Positions 1 through 12,466 of a DNA stretch of 64,000 nucleotides are shown here, piece by piece. Position 1 is the stretch's first letter. Every line of letters starts with the position of its first letter. The notes under the pieces were generated by a model. That model ran no database searches and was not told the origin of the DNA. It worked only from the letters and a program-made list of their open reading frames with translations. A program made the position numbers and the translations under genes. The DNA lies in NCBI GenBank assembly GCA_032622095.1, contig CP136064.1:193721948-193785947 (forward strand). The letters are read 5' to 3'. This stretch comes from Siphonodentalium dalli (lineage: Eukaryota; Mollusca; Scaphopoda; Gadilida; Siphonodentaliidae).

Positions 1-45
1 AATTCTGCTGTGGTTAAGGAGTCGATTATTTAGGGCATTACTGTA
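1..45. repeat. Truncated right end of family A palindromic MITE (mariner-like)
   Basis: The window opens inside the right arm of the family that recurs at 546, 1717, 5675, 10244 and 12467. It reads through the GGGCATTACTG terminus followed by TA. The rest lies outside the window. Confidence 0.8.
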
Positions 46-545
46 GATGGTTTATTGAACATGTTACCTGAACATATCCTGCAATGAATATGATTCATTC
101 TGCTCTTGTATTATAAGTTTTTCTGTCTGTTGTCTGCTTTTATTACACGCTTGTTCCTAGATTTGCAGTGTTCTTGCTGTTCCATATTTACAAATCTGTA
201 TGGAACATGCGTCCCATACATCGTTGAGATCACATGACATAAATGATGTTACCCTCAACCATGAAACCGGAACTATAAAATAAAAGCATCATCACACTTG
301 AGAAAACAAGCCCTGTATGTGCCTGAATAAACCTTGTAAGTCTTTATTTTTTTTATTCACAAATTCTAGGAAGGATGTGTGTAATAAATACAGAATGTAC
401 TTTTCCATAACGGCACCAATTTGCCCTACCAGCATCATATCAATTCAGCAGGACCCACCAGCATCATAGCACATTAGCAGAACCATTTGGCTGGGGGTGA
501 TAACTTCGCTAGTCAGTCCTGTAAATCCCAAAACTGGGTAAAGTA

Positions 546-845
546 CAGTAATGCCCTAAATAAATGACTTCTTATCCACAGCATAATTATGGGTAGCTTT
601 TCAGGATTTTGTGGGAAATATGGCTTGTTGCCATTCATAGGAAAGCTCTCACTGAGAGCTTTCTGATGAATGACAACAAGCCATATTTCAGGATTTAGTG
701 GGAAATATGGCTTGTTGCCATTCATAGGAAAGCTCTCACTGAGAGCTTTCTGATGAATGGCAACAAGCCATATTTCCCACTAAATCCTGAAAAGTTACCC
801 ATAATTCTGTTGTGGATAAGGAGTCAATTATTAAGGGAATTACTG
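546..845. mobile_element. Family A palindromic MITE with duplicated core hairpin
   Basis: The termini are CAGTAATGCCCTAAATAA on the left and the inverse on the right, flanked by TA on both sides, as expected of Tc1/mariner-type insertion. The core is a near-perfect hairpin (ATGGCTTGTTGCCATTCAT with its inverse, centred on CTCTCACTGAGAG). In this copy the hairpin occurs twice in tandem, so the element is about 90 bp longer than its relatives. It has no coding capacity. Confidence 0.85.
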
Positions 846-847
846 TA

Positions 848-1555
848 AATCTATAAAATAAGATCTATTTAAATTTATTAAATATATTATTATTTATTTA
901 AACTAAATTTAACTTCCTGTATATAATACCATCAAGTTGATGTTTAATATTAATGTTGTTATTCTGACAGATATAAAAGGACCGTTGTTCAATAAAAGTG
1001 CACGAAGTTCTTCTGCCATTCATGACAGTGCATCATCAATTAGTGTTCCCCCTTTTAAACACCCTATAGCTAATTGTCAAGCTAAATTGATGAATGAATA
1101 GTAGCCTTGCTTGCCAATGGATTAAATGGTCTAGTCTTTCAGACCACACAATATGATGCTAATTTCATTTGGCCATATATTCTCTTGCAGGTCCTTTGAT
1201 GGGTCATTAGTTAATATAATCATGACCAACTACCACAAATCATGAAAAGTATTATTGATTACCTGCATTAATCACAGACATTCACCTGTTCAGATCACAA
1301 GCTTCAGTTATTTCAGGATGGTACTATTTGTGAACGTCTCGGCACAGACAAGAAATTATTCAAGTCACTGTCCTATTTAATTATTTTAAAGGGGTCTATA
1401 TAAATATGTCCCATCCAATTTTAACACTAAATTAATCAAAATTTCATCAGCTAACTTCTGAATAAAACAGAATAAATTAAAAAAAATTAATTGAAATCAA
1501 CATATTTCATAACACACAGTGACATGAACATCCCACAAGAACATCCAAAATAATT
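848..1555. other. No gene seen; AT-rich intron-like sequence
   Basis: I find no open frame with recognisable protein features and no clear repeat boundaries here. The sequence is AT-rich with many stops in all frames. Confidence 0.5.
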
Positions 1556-2714
1556 TTAAAGGTACTCAATCCGATTTGATGGTCCCCATATCATCAGATT
1601 CCAACAACAACAACATTTTTTTTAATTGCCGCTTCAGTTATCAGAATCGAGTAATTGCCCAAAAATAATACTAACCATTGTCAACTATAGTATAAAATTG
1701 CCCAAAACCTGTTATACAGAAATGCCCTAAATAATCGACTCCTTAACCACAGCAGAATTATGGGTAATTTTTCAGGATTTGGTCGGAAATATGGCTTGTT
1801 GCCATTCATCGGAAAGCTCTCACTGAGAGCTTTCCGATGAATGGCAACAAGCCATATTTCTGACTAAATCCTGAAAAGTTATCCATAATTCTGCTGTGGT
1901 TAATGAGTCGATTATTTAGGGCATTACTGTATATCAACATTTTTTTCAACGAAATTTGGCCGGTTTGTCATATATCTGACAGGGGGGAGTCGGAAAAAAT
2001 GGTGATTTTTTACCCTTGTTGGGACCCACCCACCCCCGCATCCAAATTTTTTTCCGTTTTCGGCAGTTTTTTCTGACCATTTTTGGACACCCCCCCCTTT
2101 TAACACTAAAACAGAGATTTGCGGGGGGAAATTCACTGTAAACAGCTATATATGAATTTATGTGCATACTATTAGTCATGGATATTAACATTGACATGTA
2201 AATAGGAACAAGTCATTTTGGGGTCATTCGGTCCTGCCAGCAGCCATCTTGGATTTCAAAATTCAATCCATTAGCATGGGCTACAGGCTACACTGTTTGT
2301 CTGATCATCATGAAATTTGTCATTTATGTTAATATTGACATATAGATGTGTTTCAAGCCAAACTCATTGCAAAAACAGTCAAAAAGACTTGCAGGAAAAA
2401 TATTTTTGAGTTGCGGAAAAAACTGTTTGTTGGTCGTATCGACCACCAACCCACCCCGGCATACGTGCCCGGAAAAAAAACCCTGTTTCTGACACAAAAA
2501 AGCCACTTGATTTTAGATTTATTCATCTTCATCTGCAATTTGGTACGAGACCGTCTTCTTGTCGGCTGTTTACTGGGCCACTGAAAATTATCGGTGGTGA
2601 AAAAATATAGATTTCAAACATGGGTGGGTTCCTCGACTCGAATCAAATATTTTTTACTCCCGAAGCCTAGGAAATAGTAATTTGCAAGCGTTAATTTGGA
2701 TTAGGCATCTTTAA
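1556..2714. mobile_element. TTAA-flanked TIR element, interrupted by a family A MITE
   Basis: The left end is TTAAAGGTACTCAATCCGAT. The right end reads GGATTAGGCATCTTTAA, its approximate inverse. Related copies lie at 18844-19263, 57514-57780 and (truncated) 62364. TTAA at the ends fits a piggyBac-type target site, but no transposase is present, so superfamily is inferred. A family A MITE sits inside at 1717-1929. The short frames within it have no support as genes. Confidence 0.65.
1717..1929. mobile_element. Family A palindromic MITE nested in TTAA element
   Basis: An almost full-length palindrome of about 213 bp flanked by TA (1715-1716 and 1930-1931). It interrupts sequence that is continuous in the related copy at 18844-19263, which confirms the element boundaries and shows it inserted later than its host repeat. 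Confidence 0.88.
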
Positions 2715-2764
2715 ATAAATAAGCATGAAAACATATTCTTGGAAACGCTCTTCAGTAATCACTG

Positions 2765-3430
2765 TTTAACCCTTTCAATACTCATTTACTATAGTTCCCT
2801 CAGGAAATGTTCAGATAATAAGTTCAAGCGATCATAGGTTGTTTGTTGAACTTATTATCTGAACATTTCCCACCAATTAATAGGAATCATTCTGCTCTCG
2901 TATTATCTTTTTTCTGTCTGTCGTCTGCTGTTATTTACTGAACACCCCTCCAAATGAATAATAGACCATTTCATTGTAAATTTATATATGCGAGGCTCCC
3001 TATGGGAGAGTCGCATATAACAGAGAATCCATTGCCACAGGGTTTTCCCAAAATTTCAGGAAGCTCCAGTGATGGAAGCATTAAAGACAATGTCTGACAA
3101 CATAAGCTCCCATGAATGCATGAGCTCATAGGTTCTCATTATGACAACATAAGCTCCCATGAATGCATGAGCTCATAGGTTCTCATTATTTATGACATAG
3201 AAGATGATAAAATACATTTAGTACAAGAGGTCCTATTTAATTATTTTCCTTTTTGTTAAAGGGGACTGTAACATTAACCTGTTCTTTACAAAATACTAAT
3301 TGACGAGTAGTTCCCTTAGGAAATGTTCAGTCATTTGTTGAACTTATTATCTGAACATTTCCCAATAATAGATAGGAATCCTTGTGTAATTGTATTATCT
3401 GTCATCTGCTTATTTATACAAATTTACAAA
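2765..3430. repeat. Two related hairpin repeats (GTTCAGATAATAAGTTC family)
   Basis: At about 2800-2870 and 3305-3365 the motif AAATGTTCAG(ATAATAAGTTCAA) is followed by its inverse TTGAACTTATTATCTGAACA. Both copies are followed by a similar TCTGTCTGTCGTCTGC-type stretch. Related sequence appears near 57-160, 20638-20670 and 54640-54800. Between them (3100-3190) a ~50-bp segment, CATAAGCTCCCATGAATGCA plus flank, is tandemly duplicated. Non-coding. Confidence 0.6.
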
Positions 3431-3785
3431 CCTAATTTTCTGCTTACCAGGAAATTAAACATGAAAATTAATTCCAATTAATTGATATGTGAACTTTATT
3501 ATTTTGTTTTGGGTCCCATCCAAACTTCAAAATTGATAAAATTGCCTCATTTGAAAGTCGGTATTTGACCGTCAAATGACCGTCGCATGAATGAACTATA
3601 GCTTCAATCTTATTTTCTGGTATAGAAAACATCTGATGGGTCACAGACATTTCTCTGTACGGATCAAAAGCTTCTGTTATTTCAGGATTGTAATATGTGT
3701 GAACATCTCAGCATTAATGAGGTCTTTGCCATATTGAATTATACTCCATTCTGTTATAGGGGACTGTGACATTAAACAATGTTAA

Positions 3786-5034
3786 AGGCCAGCGCAAACT
3801 AGAGCCCTATTGATGAGCCATTGGTCTCTGAGCAATTTGGCTACAGGTGTACATGGCATTTTGTACGAGTCCGATTGCTCTGAGCAATCGAGCTCACGTT
3901 TCAAGCATGTTTGATATTTTCTTGACATGTGAGGCAAACTGCTCAAGTGTGTGCAGATGCGAGCCCGATTGCTGTGCTACCGATGCGAGTCTGACCAATC
4001 AAATTATGACAGCGGAGCAATTTTGTATACAAATCAACAAGCCAGGAATCATGTGAGCGAAACCTGTCGATAGTAAGGCCCGTTTTATATGTCGAGCCAG
4101 ACACGGGTCGCGCCAGCCTAATTTGTGTGAAAATGACAAAGACCAAGATAGCGCGACTGGAGCATGACTTATAAAACCAACTGGCGCGTCAGGGCGCGTC
4201 AGAATTTCTCTGGCACGACCCGACGTGCTACATGTCTGGTACCGACATGCTACACGTCTGGGGCTCAAAGCTGTTTTATATGACGTGCTAAACACGGGTC
4301 GCGCTAAGATGATTCAGGGAAAACCATTCCCCATTTAGGACCCCTTTGGCGAAGAGCATGCACAATTTGAAGTTTTTGTCGTCATTACGTTATCTCTTGA
4401 GTCATCCTAGCGGGACCCATGTCTGGCACGTCGTATAAAACAGCGTCGGGCCACAGACGGGCTAACTCTTGGCTGTTGTAAATATACATTGAAGGCAATT
4501 GTACGGTACTACGGGGATATACATGTATCGACTGACAAGGGACGTTTCGCGAAAGTTGGGAATACATATTGCAGAGATATATATTCGAAGGTTCAAGGGA
4601 AATGAATGACAAGATCCCGATTTTGAAACCAACAAAAGCGTAAATTATGAGATTCATGCACTGTATGGAGGGCCAGTTTATAGTGCATTGTCAGAGGACA
4701 CTATCGCGGAAATGATTATAGCATTTGTATCAGAAATGCTAAATTTTTTCGAAATATACGATTACAGCACGTGCCAGCTGGCTCGACGTATTAATCAAAC
4801 AAACGTAACACAAGCCAGAGATGCACCAATGTCGAGCCAGGGGAAGATAGCATGACCCGTGTTTGGTGCGACATATAAAACGGGCCTAAGTCACTTACTT
4901 ACGGTTGATGGTAATAAGGTCATTAAGTGCTGAGTATATATTCTGACCTACTAGTGTGTGCAGTACAGCAATTCCAGAGGAATCGGTCTCAGAGACCAAT
5001 GGCTGAGCAGTCGGGCTCTAGTGTGCGCCGGCCT
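3786..5034. mobile_element. TAA-flanked Harbinger-like TIR element (outer)
   Basis: The termini GGCCAGCGCAAACTAGAGCC and the inverse GGCTCTAGTGTGCGCCGGCC are each flanked by TAA (3783-3785 and 5035-5037). A 3-bp TAA duplication and GGCC-type ends are characteristic of PIF/Harbinger MITEs. No transposase is present. A second TAA-flanked element is nested at 4077-4886. Superfamily is inference from the termini only. Confidence 0.7.
4077..4886. mobile_element. TAA-flanked Harbinger-like MITE (nested)
   Basis: Begins GGCCCGTTTTATATGTCG and ends CGACATATAAAACGGGCC, with TAA on both sides (4074-4076, 4887-4889). Internal fragments of the same terminus (CGACGTGCTA, ACACGGGTCGCGC) are repeated. The short frames on the minus strand are products of this repeat, not genes. 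Confidence 0.75.
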
Positions 5035-5386
5035 TAAGGATTGGCTTGTTTAAAAATATATGACCCTCATTTTCATTTGCGCCCAAATTGTGACCAAGTT
5101 TGGATGTACGTCTTAGAATAGGAACCACTTAATTGCAGGCCGATCAGTTAAAGAGGGCCTGAGATATATTAGGCTTTATAAGGGTCATAAAAGCGATATT
5201 ATACCTGAAATCATAGTGCAGTGTACTATGATTAATTTAGAGTGGACACAATTAATTGCTGGTATCAATAGCGATGCCATCGTTGAAATCCGTCATATTT
5301 GACAGGCAATCCCCCAGTAAAATAAAAATTTTATGGTGTCAAATCGGATGCTATCTTGGGGAATGACTATCAAATTCTTTTTACAG

Positions 5387-5535
5387 GACCTACCAGCCAT
5401 GCCAAGACTCAAGAATCTCTACGTCAGATACAATGACATAGCAGATCTGAATGGTCTTCAGAAATTCAAGGAATCTCTTGAAGAGCTCTATTTGAGTGGA
5501 AATCCTGTGACATTTGCCTTGAACTATCGATACAG
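5387..5535 (+). CDS. Internal exon of a leucine-rich-repeat protein
   Basis: A 149-nt exon bounded by a polypyrimidine-rich acceptor (TTCTTTTTACAG) and a donor (CAG|GTAATT). The frame enters at phase 0 and leaves with two bases of a codon (phase 2). It encodes about 50 residues with two leucine-rich repeats: LKNLYVRYNDIADLNGL, then LEELYLSGNPV, followed by NYRYR. The LxxLxLxxN spacing is that of cytosolic or ciliary-type LRR proteins, where the last repeat is often followed by a Y/R-rich cap. I cannot name the family member. No neighbouring exon was recognised, so the flanking sequence is taken as long, transposon-rich introns of this gene; that is inference. Confidence 0.7.
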
Positions 5536-5674
5536 GTAATTAGAAATGTCCTAATTAACTGAATTATCGATTCAGTTAACCTGAAATGATTTAATTGACC
5601 TACACATCATTATGAGATATTTAAAGGTGTATCAAAGGTTCTATATTTTCATCCACATTGTCATAGCCTAAGCA

Positions 5675-5830
5675 CAGTAATGCCCTAAATAATCGACTCC
5701 TTAACCACAGCAGAATAATGGGTAACTTTTCATGATTTAGTCCGAAATATGGCTTGTTGCCATTCATCGGAAATCTCTCACTGAGAGCTTTCCGATGAAT
5801 GGCATCAAGCCAATATTTAGGGCATTACTG
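5675..5830. mobile_element. Family A MITE with internal deletion of right arm
   Basis: The left half and hairpin are intact, but the right arm jumps from GCATCAAGCCAATATT straight to TTAGGGCATTACTG. About 55 bp are missing relative to the 1717 copy. The right flank is TA; the left flank is CA, a probable later mutation of TA. Confidence 0.8.
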
Positions 5831-6198
5831 TAACTGGTTTCAGAAACTCATTGCCTTGGGTTTGAAGTGATGGCATTCAACTAAATTTCTATGGGGAAAG
5901 GTGTTTATAGTAAACATGCAATTATGTTTGTTAACATATCATAAAGTCCTGCAGTTTGTATAGATATAGTAAGCAACTATTTTAAATGAAGGCCTTTAAT
6001 TCAAAAATGTATTAGGAACATTATTAGAGAGACTATGTCATGTATTAGCTGTGTTGGTAACACAGTGACATGTTATTTCTGTCTAAATTATGTATCAGTT
6101 TAGCTATGGCCATCTCCCAAAATAACAAAAATCATTGTGATTTGGATTATTATGATTTACGGAAAGGCTAGTCTTAATTTATTTTATGAAAATAGCTG

Positions 6199-6226
6199 GG
6201 GGGGGGCGGGGGGGGGGGGGGGGGGT
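6199..6226. repeat. Poly-G tract
   Basis: An almost uninterrupted run of G, broken by one C. It could form G-quadruplex structure and is prone to length error in sequencing. Confidence 0.9.
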
Positions 6227-7019
6227 GATGATGTGGTCATTAAAACAATCCAAACTAGATCGTGATTTTCAATATCTAGTTTCAATGAGATTGATTGCAG
6301 ACATGTAGGCTATATGTTTCAGTTTGGCCTTTCTTTCCGGACCTACATGTACCACCCCAGTTTTCTACTATTTTAGTTTTTATTTTTATTTTTAATTAAT
6401 ATATTTGATTCTGTTTGATTTATATTTCAATTATATATACGAGATATGATATATTATTAAAATTCTTTTATCAGAACTTTCATGCCATGCTCAGGTTGTT
6501 CGTGCCTATAGTTTATTAGTAGAGCCTCTTTATTTAGAAGGGGAATAAGCTCTGGTTTTCGGGATCTGTATAAGAATGAAACACAGACCAGTTTAGTAGA
6601 GCATGTTCCGTGTCTAGTAGCCGTTGAAGTTTATCCGTGTATATGATGGAGGTTATAAGAAGTGCACAAATCTTGGGGAATTAGCTTTAATGTATATCAC
6701 ATACACCAGACGTCCAGCGTACATACATGTATTACAAAATAATATGATAATATGCAAGGCATATATAGAACGACCCCGACATAATAGTAAGAAGACGGAC
6801 AATGCAAAGGATCGTGCAAATAGTCGTGGAACTATAGTATGCATATATATTAGGCCTATAGGCCCTACGCATGTCAGCGACGCGAATGCTTGATTGTTAG
6901 TGTAGATCGTTTTGGATGCCAGTGGACTTCGATAAGTACATAATGCCTTAATATAGCCTATCGGCCTTTGATAATAAAAGCCTCTATATTGTAATGTATA
7001 TAGTGAATGCTATAGACTA

Positions 7020-7500
7020 CAATGTACGTCGCTGCGATTAAGCGAAGACGACACAACGCGTCCAGTCATGTCTGGATTCTGGCCCGCAGAGACAAATGAC
7101 GTTTTGACGTCACAACGCCGTAACTGCCTTCATTTAGCCTAACAAATGAAACTGATCTAATATTAACCTTTGCGGGACATATTCATAACAACTTACTGTT
7201 TATAAATAAATAAATACTTCAGTTGTCCATTGCCACATATCGGAAGTTGTGAAGTATTAAATTTGTTTCATTGCTGATTCCGCGATTTTGTGAAACCACT
7301 GCCGGAAGTCACATGATTTTTCCACGAAAATGTTGTGTGAATACAAATTTCTCCTTCACGGTATACTGTAATTTATGTGTGACGTCACAAGTACGCTCGC
7401 CCACCTGTTACGTATACACGACCGAGCTCGAGCGCGCAAGCGCGCCGAGCGGGGTCGTTATAAAACATGAGCAGAATAGCTGCATTGCACCGAAGCACGA
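7020..7500. promoter_or_regulatory. CpG-richer segment with two CRE-like TGACGTCA sites
   Basis: Local base composition is more CpG-rich than the surroundings. Two palindromic TGACGTCA octamers occur, near 7102 and 7380; this is the consensus site for CREB/ATF factors. No associated first exon could be recognised, so promoter function is speculative. Confidence 0.2.
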
Positions 7501-10243
7501 GGGCTTGGCGCAATGCGAATTTGTGGAACCTCGCAGAACCGCATGTCTCGATGTTGTGTGCCCCCTCATCATTTGTGTTGGGTCTATTCTTATAATAGAT
7601 CAATATCCAACCATGCATTCCATTTGTGACATAATGGTATATAATTCATTGCACAATATTGAGCAGGTTGTAAGTTCATTTCTAAGGAGATATAGCGGGA
7701 TTTGCTTTAGTTTAATGATATTAGGTGTATAGACATGCGACAATTAGCGAGATGTGCCAAGAACATGCTCAAGGCAATTAGTGACACCTATATGCAGACA
7801 GCCGCGGCGCGATAACAATCCATTCTCATGAATTATATGTCTCGATACAATCTGGATATTTTTACACAATAGACTCTTAATTCGAGCCACTATTCATAAA
7901 ATGGCTTTTGCGATAATAATATGACGCAAGCATGACTTAATTGTATGAATGTTTTAACAGTTTTTTGAAATTTGCCGAAGGCTAGTAATTGACCACATGT
8001 CTTGTGATTAGCGCTGATTATGTCAAAGTCGATGTATGCGGAAAGCAAATGGTGATACTTTGTGAAATTTCGTACGAGAAATACTCAGTTATGGGGGGAT
8101 CAACTCTGACACTAGCCTGGCTCTTATACCTGCTAACAGACTGTACTAGTCTTCTGCCGTCCCCTTTATATACCCCTCATAACCATCATGGTACTACTAT
8201 TGTGGCATTGTGTACATGTATATCATTTATGCAGGGACTATGGACAGTATGGTGAGTTACAATCTCCAACATTGAGAAGTTATTGGTGAAATCATTGACT
8301 ATTCTCGATTTTGGCTTGTGCCAGTCATGTGACAAATAGTGGTGCATTCTATGACAACATTTGAAGGTTCAATATTGTATGTCAAAGCCAAACAAAGCTA
8401 CAACATGACCCAATATGCTATATAGATAGTTTTCAATCCTTTATATTGCTTTATGTGTCAAGTTTGATAATTTATTTTGATTTAAACAGCTTGAGTAAAA
8501 CCTATTTTTTAGCTGAGTAAAACACTTGTTTCGCATCTGATGGACCACACACCACCCCCTGCATATATGTCAGTAAAAATGTTGATGCCCCCCCCTCCTC
8601 AAATCTCAAATAGAAACTAATAAATATTGTTGTATAAATGTGACCTCTCATTATAATTGTATATTAACCTAATTACTGCCTTGGGTGGAATAGCAAGAAT
8701 TATATACATAGAGTTCATAGAGGGTCATACTGTCTTTTGATTGGATGAAGCATGATCACATGTCAGATAGTAGTTTTGACAGTTGCATGGCAAACAAAAT
8801 ATAAAGACTATAGCTCATGTGATAGATTTTTACACGATGTGTGCTAAATGTTACCCAATCCGCATCCATTCATTAATTGTGGGCACGTCACATATACGGA
8901 AACTTCTCGCAAAAACATAACCTAGTAAATTACTGGCAGTCAAATACTATTTTAGATGTAATTATCATTTTATTATCTGCAGTTCTTTGTATATGCATGT
9001 GCATTTAGCATACATCCTTGACTCAAATTAATTTATTTGTTGCATGTATACTGTTGAATATATCAGAAGGTATCTTATAAATGGTTGGATTTAGATTCAG
9101 TCCCCTTTAACCTTGACAACTAAAAATGTCATAACAGGTTAATGTTTCAATCGTGGGGACTTCCTGAAGTTTGATTAGAATTAAACACCTACTATTTTCT
9201 GTGAAGATATTCCCAAATGAAAAATTCAGCTTATTTTAATTCAGGGCCACACACCAGTATTGTAACAATGACAGCTACATAATTCTATGAATCATCATCT
9301 GTTCGTCTTAATGTGATTTGATATTCAAAATATTTTCTACAGTAGAATATAATTCTATCAATTCAATTTGCATATGTAAAATGCCAATCACATGTCTTCT
9401 TGAGTGGGAGAATCAGAATCTTATTATAATGTTAGCTTTTTTTAGAAAATTGAGACAAGTAAGTGGTTTGATTGTGATGTTATATGACCTTTAAGGTTTA
9501 TAAGATGCACTGGCATGTTTTGCCAAATTTTCCTGGTATTTAAAAATGGATTTTCCCAAAATCTGTCAGTAATTTCTTTGTGAAATTTGGTACAATGGAC
9601 TATTGTGACACAATATTTAAAAACCATCGAACCATTGGATATTATAACCTCATTTACTTTACTTTTATGGCATGATAATTAGTAAAAGTTTTCAGGTACC
9701 AAGAACTTCTGTAATATAGATTTTTTCAAAAGTGCAGTTCATATATCCATAACATGATATCTGAAGATCATGAGAGGGGATTTTTTTTCTTTTTTTTTCC
9801 ATTGAATAACAAAACATACACGGAATATCACACACATAAATTAACATCAGATATTTCAAGAGAGGGGAAACTATCGCACAGTCATAAGCACACAGTTTCA
9901 AACTCTTCATTCGCACCTGGTGGCATCATCTAAGTTGTCGTGGACATAACAATCTTATTTCAAATAATAGTGAAGATTGTGCATAGATATATGTTGGCAC
10001 TGTTAGATATTTATTGTTCATATTTTTATGGGTGGCATGGTGGGATGATACAGCCTCGACGCCAGGGGGACCTTTGTTAATAGAGTTATTAACCCTTTGT
10101 TCTAGTGTGAAAGTAATTTATTGGCAACAAAATATTTTGTTATTTACGTACAATCAATCAATGGTTCATGATATTTCGACTTTCTATTGTACCAGTATAA
10201 TTTTGGGATAAATATTCGACCGACTTTTGAAGTGTTGTATCTA

Positions 10244-10449
10244 CAGTAATGCCCCAAATAATCGACTCCTTAACCACAGCAGAATTATTGGTAATTTTTC
10301 AGGATTTAGTCGGGAATATGGCTTGTTGCCATTCATAGGAAAGCTCTCAGTGAGAGCTTTCTGATGAATGGCAACAAGCCATATTTTAAATCCTGAAAAA
10401 TTACCCATAATTCTGATGTGGTTAAGGAGTCATTATTTAGGGCATTATG
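10244..10449. mobile_element. Family A palindromic MITE
   Basis: A near full-length copy with CAGTAATGCCCC at the left and GGCATTATG at the right, flanked by TA. The hairpin core differs from other copies by a few paired and unpaired substitutions. Confidence 0.85.
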
Positions 10450-10598
10450 TACTATCAGGTTTCGTTTTCATGTGCTCGTTTCTTTAGAAGCCATTCTGTA
10501 TCGAACATATTGTGTTCAAGTCTGCATTGTATTTTTAGCAATTATACCTAAAGTTGAGCTCTCCAATTAAAACATTTATAGAGAGTTGGTCCGTTGTA

Positions 10599-10938
10599 AA
10601 TCAAGCCTGGGTTAAGTTTTCAGAATGAGGTCCCAAGAGGGTGAATTTAGTGACTTTCCTGCACAGTGGGCTAGCATCACCATATTCACCCTCTAGGAAC
10701 CTCGATTAAGCAATGTGTCATCTGCTAATTTTGGGGATATAGAGAAACTAAACTAAAAAAGAAATAGAATCTATAGAAATTTGATATTAAAGAAACTTTC
10801 CAGAGAAGATGAGGCCAAAGCAGATTGTGGTCCCCAGAGGGGGAATTTAGTGATGCTAGCCCGCTATGTAAGAAAGCGTAAATAAATTCACCCTCTGGGG
10901 ACCTCATTCTGCAAATGACAGGCACACTAAATTCAGGC
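10599..10938. mobile_element. Family B element (terminal hairpins) with 13-bp flanking duplication
   Basis: Two hairpins built from GAGGTCCC(C)AGAGGGTGAATTTAGTGA and its inverse sit at either end of a core that is conserved at 12.7, 17.0 and 20.8 kb. The termini are AATCAAGCCTG and CAGGC. The same 13 bases, TTGGTCCGTTGTA, lie immediately outside both ends (10586-10598 and 10939-10951), most simply a target-site duplication. No coding capacity. Confidence 0.75.
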
Positions 10939-11680
10939 TTGGTCCGTTGTACATTTTCTTCTGTATATATATAGTTATTAATAATCAGAATTAATAATTA
11001 AAAAATGGTTGTTGATTTGCTTTCGTTCCATAGAGTATGGCTGCAAGTTGGTCTGACATTTTGTCCAATTTAAAGCGTTCCACACATAAAAATGTTAGAC
11101 CAACTTGCACCCATACTCTATGGAACACAAAATCAACATCCATTACTTATATTTACACTCAATCGAGTCAACTGGCAGATTAGAAGAGCATTAAGTGCCC
11201 ATTTCCAACATTATTGCTATGACTTGATGCAAGTTGTGTCTACACAAAAATGGATGCAGGTTGGGTCAGCGCCCGAAAGATCCAGAGGAATTCTTCGTTG
11301 AAAATCTCTTGTCATTTTCGCCTGGATTTGTGCAAAACGTGCATCTCGCCCTTAAATGAACTTTAGGTTCCTGTCCCATTATGATGCCATACCCAGACGT
11401 ACATGTATTGCCTGTGTGAGTATTTTCTTATTCCAGTCATATTTGCCATTGAGTTATCAACTTAGCAGGGTATATACATGCCTAGATCATGCCATGAATC
11501 TCTACTCTGGCTAACGCAAGTACAAACAAAACCTGGAAACTTTTTTATGTTCTGACCAGTTCTGACAGGGAACTTTATAACATTGAACAAACAAATAGGA
11601 AATATATTTCTTTGTTTATACTTGTTCCCCAATAATCTACTTCACAATAGGGGGTGGTTCCAACTCGAGATAGCATGCTT

Positions 11681-12075
11681 TTTAGCTCACCTGAGACGAA
11701 GTCTCCGGTGGAGCTATAGTCATCACTCCTCGTCCGTCGTCCGTCGATCGAGCCGTCCGTCCTTCCATCCGTCAACAATTCTTTGAACATCTTCTCCTCC
11801 CAATCCATAAGCCCAATTGGGTTCATATTTGGTGTGGATGTTCCCTAGGTGACTCCCATTCAGATTTGTTCAAATGAGGTCACTGGGTCAAATAGTTGCC
11901 AAGCCAGGGTCATAACTCTTTCCCACCATAGTAATTCTTACAACGACTTCTTCTCAAATTTCATTGGGCCAAATGGGTTCATATTTGGTACAAACGGTTA
12001 TTGGGAGACTGTGATTCAGATTTGTTAAAATGATGTCACTGTGTCAAATGTGGGCGGAGCCAGTGACATTAACTT
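11681..12075. repeat. Dispersed TAGCTCACCTGAGACGAAG-type repeat
   Basis: Begins TTTAGCTCACCTGAGACGAA, continues through a GTCCGTCG-rich stretch, then two degenerate units each ending in a 'GGTCACTGGGTCAAAT'-like phrase and a 'CATAACTCTTTCC' phrase. A second copy is at 13515-13870. Elements of this style are common in molluscan genomes (general knowledge). The ORFs over it on both strands are artefacts. Confidence 0.7.
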
Positions 12076-12466
12076 CAAACAATTTTTTTTTTTTTAAATT
12101 CAGATTTTTTGGAATTTTCACCTTGCTCAATTTAACAAACAAATTTTTTTTTTAAACATGTTATAAAATTTGAAAAATGTGACACCATTATAACATCTGC
12201 AGAGTTATGAAACTTTAATATTTAATGAAATTACAGAAATATCCCATTACCCATCCCCCCTCCCACATGGCCCAGACCCACCAACATCCCTTCCAACGGA
12301 TATCATCTGCAACTTCCAACTTTAATGTCTGTTTTATCCAGAAGCAGATATATATATCTGCATATAGACAGAGAGAGAGAGACACACATAGGTCATCAAT
12401 CTAGATTAGAATAATATATGTCATCTGGCTTGTATAAACAACACTGCTAGAAATTAAAACAAACTA

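Larger units (their letters stand above)
5833..10243. other. Long stretch without recognised gene
   Basis: Apart from a poly-G tract near 6199-6226 and the CpG-richer segment at 7020-7500, I see no supported gene. The longest frame (7271-7732, 153 codons) has no recognisable domain and lies across the GC-richer segment. The stretch is most simply an intron or intergenic DNA. Confidence 0.5.

Noticed and set aside
7271-7732. 153-codon forward frame
   Set aside because: No recognisable domain, unremarkable composition, and it coincides with a CpG-richer non-repeat segment where open frames lengthen by chance.
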